A DNA stretch of 38,569 bases from assembly GCA_022072145.1 (NCBI GenBank), contig JAJVIG010000026.1, positions 1 through 38,569 on the forward strand, given 5' to 3'. Below, piece by piece: positions 33,736 to 38,569 of this stretch. Numbering within the stretch: the first letter of the stretch is position 1; each line of letters starts with the position of its first letter. This DNA is from Pseudomonadales bacterium. Its GTDB lineage: Bacteria > Pseudomonadota > Gammaproteobacteria > Pseudomonadales > UBA5518. The notes beneath the pieces were generated by a model, which saw only the letters and a list, made by a program, of their open reading frames with translations, made no database searches and was not told the DNA's origin. The translations under genes and the position numbers were made by a program.

Positions 33736-34541
33736 AGCAGTTGCTGGCCATCGCAGCCAGGGAGTTTCGCGACCGCATCCGCAATCGCTGGGTGCTGGCC
33801 GTGGCGTTGGTGTTCACGGTGCTGGCGCTGGTGATCGCTTTCTTCGGCGGTGCGCAGCAAGGCGCCGTCGGCTTCCGCTCCGTGGAGTTCACGATCGCCA
33901 GCCTCGTCAGCCTGGTGATCTATCTGATGCCGCTGATCGCGTTGCTGCTGGGATTCGACGCCATCGTCGGCGAGCGCGAACGCGGTTCGCTGGACCTGCT
34001 GCTGTCGATGCCGATCACCCGCTTCGAACTGCTGATCGGCAAATACCTCGGGTTGGCGCTCGCGATGACGGTATCGACGGTCGCGGGTTTCGGGCTGGTG
34101 ATGCTGATCCTGTCGCCGAAGCTGGATGCCGAAGGCTGTTACCATTACGTCGGGTTCATGGCCAGTTCGATCCTGCTCGGCCTGGTCTTCCTGAGCATCG
34201 CGGTGTCGATTTCCGCGCGCGCGATCGATCGCGCGCGGGCTTCCGGACTGGCGATCGCGACGTGGTTTTTTTTCGTGCTCGTATTCGATCTGGTACTGCT
34301 CGGGGTGCTCGTGTTCACCGGTGGGGCATTCGGCGGAGACATCCTCCCGTACCTGCTGCTGCTCAACCCGGCCGATGTGTTCCGGGTGCTGAATGTCTTC
34401 ACGCTGGACGAACTCCGCGCATCGTATGGGCTCGCGACGGTTTTTCCCGAACAGCTGGCTTCCCCGTGGCTGCTGGGCACGGTCATGCTGGCGTGGATAG
34501 CGGGACCGCTGACACTGGCAAGCTGGAGGTTCCGCCGATGA
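33726..34541 (+). CDS. nosY: NosY, ABC-2 type permease for NosZ maturation
   Basis: A 271-residue membrane protein that pairs with NosF. It has a cytoplasmic N-terminal amphipathic helix (L-L-A-I-A-A-R-E-F-R-D-R) and six hydrophobic segments. The family loop G-E-R-E-R-G-S-L-D-L-L-L-S-M-P-I-T-R lies between helices 2 and 3. The run of eight T at 34266-34273 encodes W-F-F-F and could be a site of polymerase slippage, but the frame is open. The ATG is inside nosF and the stop overlaps the nosL start. Confidence 0.95.
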   Translation: MELKQLLAIAAREFRDRIRNRWVLAVALVFTVLALVIAFFGGAQQGAVGFRSVEFTIASLVSLVIYLMPLIALLLGFDAIVGERERGSLDLLLSMPITRFELLIGKYLGLALAMTVSTVAGFGLVMLILSPKLDAEGCYHYVGFMASSILLGLVFLSIAVSISARAIDRARASGLAIATWFFFVLVFDLVLLGVLVFTGGAFGGDILPYLLLLNPADVFRVLNVFTLDELRASYGLATVFPEQLASPWLLGTVMLAWIAGPLTLASWRFRR

Positions 34542-35056
34542 GGCGTTGTTTCGATGTGGCTGCGATGGTGCTCGCCGCGCTGCTGATGGCGGGCTGCGGC
34601 GAACAGGTCGACGTGGCCGCGCAGGGGCCGCACGAGATCGTCGAGGGCACGTCCTGCGCGCTCGACGGCATGTTGCTGGCGGATTACCCGGGCCCGAAGG
34701 CGCAGATCCACTATATCGGGCGCAGCGAGCCGGATTTCTTCTGCGACACGATCGAGATGTTCAACGTCTACACCAACCCCGAGCAAGTGCGCGCGGTACG
34801 GGCACTGTATGTGCAGGACATGGGCAGCACCGGGTGGGACGAGCCGCGCGGCGCCTGGATCGACGCGCGCACGGCGTCCTACGTGGTCGGGAGCTCCCGT
34901 CACGGTGCCATGGGCCCCACGATCGCGAGTTTCGGCGAGCGCGCGGCTGCCGAACGGTTCGCGGCGACGTACGGTGGACGGGTGCTGGCATTCGACGAAA
35001 TCAGCGCCGACATGGCGGTGCTCGACGGCGGCGCGCTGCACGACCACGCGATGTAG
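34538..35056 (+). CDS. nosL: NosL, copper-binding lipoprotein
   Basis: NosL delivers copper to NosZ in the periplasm. The 172-residue precursor has a lipoprotein signal with lipobox L-M-A-G-C (Cys at about residue 21), placing the mature protein on a membrane. The C-A-L-D-G-M motif supplies Cys and Met for Cu(I). The rest matches the NosL fold, with Y-I-G-R-S-E-P-D-F-F-C-D-T and the G-S-S-R-H-G-A-M-G-P region. The ATG overlaps the nosY stop (ATGA). It is the last gene of the operon, facing nth across 21 bases. No nosX/apbE-type flavin transferase gene follows. Confidence 0.93.
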   Translation: MRRCFDVAAMVLAALLMAGCGEQVDVAAQGPHEIVEGTSCALDGMLLADYPGPKAQIHYIGRSEPDFFCDTIEMFNVYTNPEQVRAVRALYVQDMGSTGWDEPRGAWIDARTASYVVGSSRHGAMGPTIASFGERAAAERFAATYGGRVLAFDEISADMAVLDGGALHDHAM

Positions 35057-35077
35057 CCCTGCCGGACGGGTCGACCC

Positions 35078-35764
35078 TCACCCGGTCTTCGATGCGTCGC
35101 CGTCAACGCCACGCGTCGCATCCGGCGGCGATGCGGAACGTTTCTCCGGATACTCGCACAGATCGGCGATCACGCACGCCTGACAGCGCGGGTTGCGGGC
35201 GGTGCACACGTAGCGGCCGTGCAGGATCAGCCAGTGGTGGGCGTCCTGGAGGTACTCGCGCGGGGTGGTCTTCAGCAGCGTGTCCTCGACTTCGCGCACG
35301 GTCTTGCCGGGCGCGAGGCGGATGCGGTTCGCGAGGCGGAAGATGTGGGTGTCGACGGCCATCACCGGCTCGCCGAAGGCGGTGTTCAGGATCACGTTCG
35401 CGGTCTTGCGCCCGACGCCGGGCAGAGCCTGCAGCGCCTCGCGCGTGGCCGGCACCTCGCCGCCGTGGCGTTCGATCAGCGCCGCGCAGGTGGCGACGAC
35501 GTTGCGCGCCTTGGCGTTGAACAGGCCGATGTGGCGGATGTACGGCTTCAATCCCTCCTCACCGAGCGCGAGTATCGCCTGCGGGGTGTTCGCCACCGCG
35601 TAGAGCGCGCGGGTGGCCTTGTTCACGCTCACGTCGGTGGCCTGCGCCGACAGGATCACGGCGACCAGCAATTCGAACGGCGTGCGGTAGTCGAGCTCGG
35701 TGCGCGGCGCGGGATTCGCCGCCTGCAACCGGCGAAAGATCTCGCGACGCGTCGCGGCGTTCAT
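35078..35764 (-). CDS. nth: Endonuclease III
   Basis: A base-excision repair glycosylase/AP lyase that removes oxidised pyrimidines from DNA. The 228-residue protein has the helix-hairpin-helix [11 protein letters not shown] with its catalytic Lys, and the catalytic Asp in V-D-T-H-I-F-R. It ends with the 4Fe-4S ligand set C-x6-C-x2-C-x5-C. About 17 extra polar residues follow the cluster. The start overlaps the rnfE stop by four bases, so nth is the last gene of the rnf operon, an arrangement common in gammaproteobacteria. Confidence 0.97.
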   Translation of the reverse strand: MNAATRREIFRRLQAANPAPRTELDYRTPFELLVAVILSAQATDVSVNKATRALYAVANTPQAILALGEEGLKPYIRHIGLFNAKARNVVATCAALIERHGGEVPATREALQALPGVGRKTANVILNTAFGEPVMAVDTHIFRLANRIRLAPGKTVREVEDTLLKTTPREYLQDAHHWLILHGRYVCTARNPRCQACVIADLCEYPEKRSASPPDATRGVDGDASKTG

Positions 35765-36477
35765 CCGATGTGACCGGTGACGCGTACGCGCTTGCTGCCG
35801 GGCGGCGCGGCGGGAGCGGCGGCGCGTGCGCGGCGCTCCTGCAGTCTTGCGTCGATGCCGTTCTTCGCTGCGATCAGCAGTCCGGTGAAGATGAACGCGC
35901 CGGGCGGCAGCACCGCGAGCAGGAAGTGCTTGTACTCACCGAACGGGCGCACCTCCCACGCGGCCGCGGCCGGGCCGAACAGCAGGTCCATGCCGGCGAA
36001 CAGCGTGCCGTTGCCGAACAGCTCGCGCAGGGCGCCGAGTACGATCAGCGTGGCCGCGAATCCGCTGCCCATCATCATGCCCTCGAACGCCGAGATCGCC
36101 ACCGGGTTGCGGCTGGCGAAGGCCTCGGCACGACCCAGCACCAGGCAGTTCGTGGTGATCAGCGGCAGGAAGATGCCGAGCACCTCGTACATCCCGTAGG
36201 CGAGCGCCTGCATCAACAGTTCCACCACGGTCACCGACGAGGCGATGATCAGTACGAACACCGGCAGCCGGATCGCGTTCGGCACCGTGTTGCGCACGCT
36301 GGCGACCAGCGTGCTGGTGGTCGCCAGCACCACGATGGTCGCCAGTCCCATGCCGAGCGCGTTGACCACCGAGCCGCTGACCGCGAGCAGCGGGCACAGC
36401 CCGAGCAGTTGCACCAGCGCGCCGTTGTTGCGCCACAGTCCGTCACGCAGCACCTGCGCGTAGCGATCGTCATTCAT
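35761..36477 (-). CDS. rnfE: Rnf complex membrane subunit RnfE
   Basis: An inner-membrane subunit of the Rnf/Rsx ferredoxin:NAD oxidoreductase. The 238-residue protein has six hydrophobic helices and the conserved [16 protein letters not shown] start of RnfE/NqrD. It also has [13 protein letters not shown], and the paired Cys within membrane helices bind an iron-sulfur cluster in known structures. The last ~25 residues are a basic, proline- and alanine-rich tail. The ATG overlaps the rnfG stop by eight bases. Confidence 0.97.
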   Translation of the reverse strand: MNDDRYAQVLRDGLWRNNGALVQLLGLCPLLAVSGSVVNALGMGLATIVVLATTSTLVASVRNTVPNAIRLPVFVLIIASSVTVVELLMQALAYGMYEVLGIFLPLITTNCLVLGRAEAFASRNPVAISAFEGMMMGSGFAATLIVLGALRELFGNGTLFAGMDLLFGPAAAAWEVRPFGEYKHFLLAVLPPGAFIFTGLLIAAKNGIDARLQERRARAAAPAAPPGSKRVRVTGHIG

Positions 36478-37111
36478 CAGCGTGCCCCTGCGCCGCGGGC
36501 GGCGCCGTCAGCGCCTCCCGGTTGGCCTCGAAGTACTGCAGCGCGCGCCGGATCGCGGCCGTGACCGCGCGCGGGGTGATCGTGGCGCCGGTGAACTGGT
36601 CGAACTCGCCGCCGTCCTTCTTCACCGTCCAGCGTGCCTGCGGCGGGTCGTTCAGCGAACGGCCGCGGAAACCCTCGATCCAGTCCGACTTGCGCCTTTC
36701 GATGCGGTCGCCGAGTCCGGGTGTCTCGTGGTGCGCCACCACGCGTACGCCGGCGATGGTGCCGTCGGCGTTCACGGCCACGATCGCCTCGATCGCGCCA
36801 CCGTAGCCGTCGGGTGCGCTGAGCGGCAGGATCACGGCCGCGACATCGGCGCCGCGGCGCGCGACCAGCGCGTTGCGCGGCGCGCGCAGTCCCAGCAGTT
36901 CGCGGTCGGAAAGTTCGACCACATCGTCGAGCAGCACGTTGTCGTAGCGCGTGCGTGGCAGGATCTCCTCGTAGGCGCGCGCCTCGGCAGCGCGCCGCGC
37001 GGCGGTGATCGGTTCGCGCGTGAACCACTCGGTCAGCGCCAGCGCCAGCGTGAACACCAGCGCGAAGGCCGCCAGCACCGCCGCGTTGCGGGAGATCGCG
37101 CGCCGCATCAT
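36470..37111 (-). CDS. rnfG: Rnf complex FMN-binding subunit RnfG
   Basis: A 213-residue periplasm-facing flavoprotein. It has one N-terminal membrane helix (residues 7-27) and the FMN domain ending in T174-G-A-T177, with Thr177 the site for covalent FMN. Two adjacent in-frame ATG codons (37111 and 37108) are possible starts; the first is used here. The reading frame continues upstream only as a shadow of rnfD. FMN attachment requires ApbE, which is not in this window. The start overlaps the rnfD stop. Confidence 0.96.
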   Translation of the reverse strand: MMRRAISRNAAVLAAFALVFTLALALTEWFTREPITAARRAAEARAYEEILPRTRYDNVLLDDVVELSDRELLGLRAPRNALVARRGADVAAVILPLSAPDGYGGAIEAIVAVNADGTIAGVRVVAHHETPGLGDRIERRKSDWIEGFRGRSLNDPPQARWTVKKDGGEFDQFTGATITPRAVTAAIRRALQYFEANREALTAPPAAQGHADE

Positions 37112-38151
37112 GGCGCGCGGCCTCCGCTGCCGTGTCCGTAGACGCGCGGCTGCACGAGGTGGTCGATCAGCGGCGCCGCGAAATTCATCAGCAACACAGA
37201 GAAGGCCACGGCGTCGGGGTAATTGCCCCAGCGCCGGATCAGGTAGACCAGCACCCCGACCAGCGCTCCGGCGAGCAGCCGCCCGCGCGTGCTGGCCGGC
37301 GCGGTGACCGGATCGGTCACGATGAAGAACGCACCCAGCATGGTCGCGCCCGTGAACAGGTGGAACAGCGGCGAGCCGCCGCTGGCGGCGCTGCCGCCGT
37401 CGTAAAACAGCGTCGCCATCAGCACGAGCGCGCCCAGCATTCCCGCCGGCGCGTGCCAGGTAAACACGCGCCGCCACAGCAGGTACAGCCCGCCGGCCAG
37501 GAATCCCGCGTTGACCCACTCCCAGCCGGTGCCGCCGAAACGTCCGAACTGCGGGTTCCCGCGCCACAGTTCCGCCACCAGCAGCGTCTGGTTCTGGCGC
37601 AGCAGATCGAGCGGGGTCGCCATCGTCAGCGCGTCGAGGCGTGCCGGCTCGAGCAGCCCGAGCGCGCCGCGCAGCGCCTCCAGCGGTCCCGGAACCGCAC
37701 CGCTCGCCGCGCCGAGTGGCGCGATCCAGCGTGTCATCTCGAGCGGGAACGAGATCAGCAGCACCACGTAGCCGATCATCGCCGGATTGAATGGGTTCTG
37801 ACCGAGCCCGCCGTACAGATGCTTGGCGAACCCGATCGCCGCCAGCGTGCCGATCGCCACCAGCCACCACGGCGCGGCCGGCGGCAGTGCGATCGCGAGC
37901 AGCAGCGCGGTGACCAGCGCGCTGCAGTCGCCGAGCGCGCGGCGCACCGGCAGGTCGCGCGCATGCAGGATGGCTGCCTCGCAGCCGAGCGCGAGCGGCA
38001 CCGCCCACAGCAGGTTCACCAGCGTTCCCCAGCCGAAGCAGACGGTCAGCGCGATCAGCCCGGGCGCGCTGGCGAGCACCACGTCACGCATGGTGCGCGC
38101 CGTGCTCGCGGGGCCGTGCAGGTGCGGGGAGCTGGGGCGGGGCAGTGTCAT
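37108..38151 (-). CDS. rnfD: Rnf complex membrane flavoprotein RnfD
   Basis: A 347-residue membrane subunit with about nine helices, homologous to NqrB. The covalent FMN site is T-M-A-T (residues 176-179) in place of the common S-G-A-T, with Thr179 as acceptor. G-G-L-G-Q-N-P-F-N-P-A-M and F-F-I-V-T-D-P-V-T-A-P are family signatures. The ATG at 38151 was chosen because it gives the usual N-terminus; the upstream frame extension to 38235 reads as a shadow of rnfC. It lies seven bases after rnfC. Confidence 0.96.
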   Translation of the reverse strand: MTLPRPSSPHLHGPASTARTMRDVVLASAPGLIALTVCFGWGTLVNLLWAVPLALGCEAAILHARDLPVRRALGDCSALVTALLLAIALPPAAPWWLVAIGTLAAIGFAKHLYGGLGQNPFNPAMIGYVVLLISFPLEMTRWIAPLGAASGAVPGPLEALRGALGLLEPARLDALTMATPLDLLRQNQTLLVAELWRGNPQFGRFGGTGWEWVNAGFLAGGLYLLWRRVFTWHAPAGMLGALVLMATLFYDGGSAASGGSPLFHLFTGATMLGAFFIVTDPVTAPASTRGRLLAGALVGVLVYLIRRWGNYPDAVAFSVLLMNFAAPLIDHLVQPRVYGHGSGGRAP

Positions 38152-38158
38152 CGTCGTC

Positions 38159-38569
38159 TCAGTCCTGCAGCTCCGCCGCCATGCCGAGTTCCTCGCGCAG
38201 CCGTTCGCGGCGGCGCAGCAGGTCCTCGCGCGCACGCTGCAACAGTTCGCCCGTCGCCTCGTCGACCTCGGCCCGCGCTTCGGCGAGCTTTTCGGCCGAG
38301 CGCAGCAGTTTCTTCTCGATCACCGCGAGGCGGCTCTCCAGCACCTCGCGCGGCGGCGGTGCCTGCGGTGCCGGCGCCGGGGTCGAGGCCACGCGTTCCA
38401 GCGCCTGGCGTCGGGCGCGCTCGATCGCCTCGCCGACGATGTCGCGCGTCGCGCCGCTGGTGTTCGCGAGCTTCTTCGCCTTCGCGCGCTCGATGGCCGC
38501 CTCGACCTCGCGCGTGCGCCGCGCGGCGTCGTCCCCGGCGCCGACGGGCGTCGCGACCGCCGGCGTCAC
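38159..38569 (-). CDS. rnfC: Rnf complex subunit RnfC, C-terminal part (cut by window edge)
   Basis: Only the last ~136 residues are present. They form the charged, alanine-rich C-terminal tail of RnfC, including an A-I-E-R-A-K-A-K-K repeat of the kind found in gammaproteobacterial RnfC. A coiled-coil-like stretch follows (L-E-S-R-L-A-V-I-E-K-K-L-L-R-S-A-E-K-L). The NADH- and iron-sulfur-binding parts lie beyond position 38569. Placement directly before rnfD supports the call. The internal ATG near the edge is not the true start. Confidence 0.85.
   Translation of the reverse strand: MTPAVATPVGAGDDAARRTREVEAAIERAKAKKLANTSGATRDIVGEAIERARRQALERVASTPAPAPQAPPPREVLESRLAVIEKKLLRSAEKLAEARAEVDEATGELLQRAREDLLRRRERLREELGMAAELQD

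Noticed and set aside
37112..38008. Upstream extension of the rnfG frame
   Set aside because: It runs out of frame through rnfD, which is firmly recognised. The ATG pair at 37108-37111 gives the normal RnfG length.
1..38569. CRISPR arrays, transposases, integrases, tRNA genes
   Set aside because: No direct-repeat/spacer pattern, no recombinase-like protein and no tRNA cloverleaf was recognised on either strand.

Overview
The window is high-GC DNA (roughly two-thirds G+C by eye) from a member of the Pseudomonadota, most likely a gammaproteobacterium able to reduce nitrous oxide. The lineage is suggested by the rnfC-D-G-E-nth gene order, a class I leuA, a rimI-type acetyltransferase gene, and the sequence of the 5S rRNA tail at the left edge. 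I cannot name a genus from sequence alone. Coding density is very high, most genes overlap by 1-20 bases, and no transposase, tRNA or CRISPR array was seen.

Layout. (1) 1-121: 3' part of a 5S rRNA gene and a strong intrinsic terminator closing an rRNA operon. (2) 205/241-17525, plus strand: a polysaccharide (O-antigen-like) cluster. It has three GT4 and two GT2 glycosyltransferases, a Gmd-like dehydratase, gmd, fcl (GDP-L-fucose synthase), the ABC exporter wzm/wzt, two paralogous large glycosyltransferases (one carrying about 300 extra residues of repeated beta-rich domain), two putative methyltransferases and an acyltransferase. The logic is synthesis of GDP-4-keto-6-deoxymannose and GDP-fucose, chain assembly in the cytoplasm, possible terminal modification, then export through Wzm/Wzt, whose long C-terminal domain usually reads the chain end. 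(3) 17536-23032, minus strand, convergent with the former: gtrA, a DPM1-like GT2, UDP-glucuronate decarboxylase (UDP-xylose synthase), a YfhO-type membrane protein and another acyltransferase. This looks like a lipid-linked sugar decoration module.

(4) 23033-24969: a divergent spacer with a possible leucine-rich leader peptide and a hairpin, then leuA. (5) 24991-26613: an unknown protein, a RimI-like acetyltransferase and a small acidic protein, closely overlapping. (6) 26776-35056: the nitrous oxide reductase operon in the order nosZ-R-D-F-Y-L. nosZ precedes nosR, the reverse of the textbook order. The nosZ promoter region has three inverted repeats and the nosZ-nosR gap has three more. (7) 35078-38569, minus strand: nth, rnfE, rnfG, rnfD and the 3' end of rnfC, the Rnf ion-pumping ferredoxin/NAD oxidoreductase.

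The parts most worth a second look are the glycosyltransferase with the inserted repeat domains, the five-gene minus-strand sugar module, the leucine leader before leuA, and the unusual order and control region of the nos operon.
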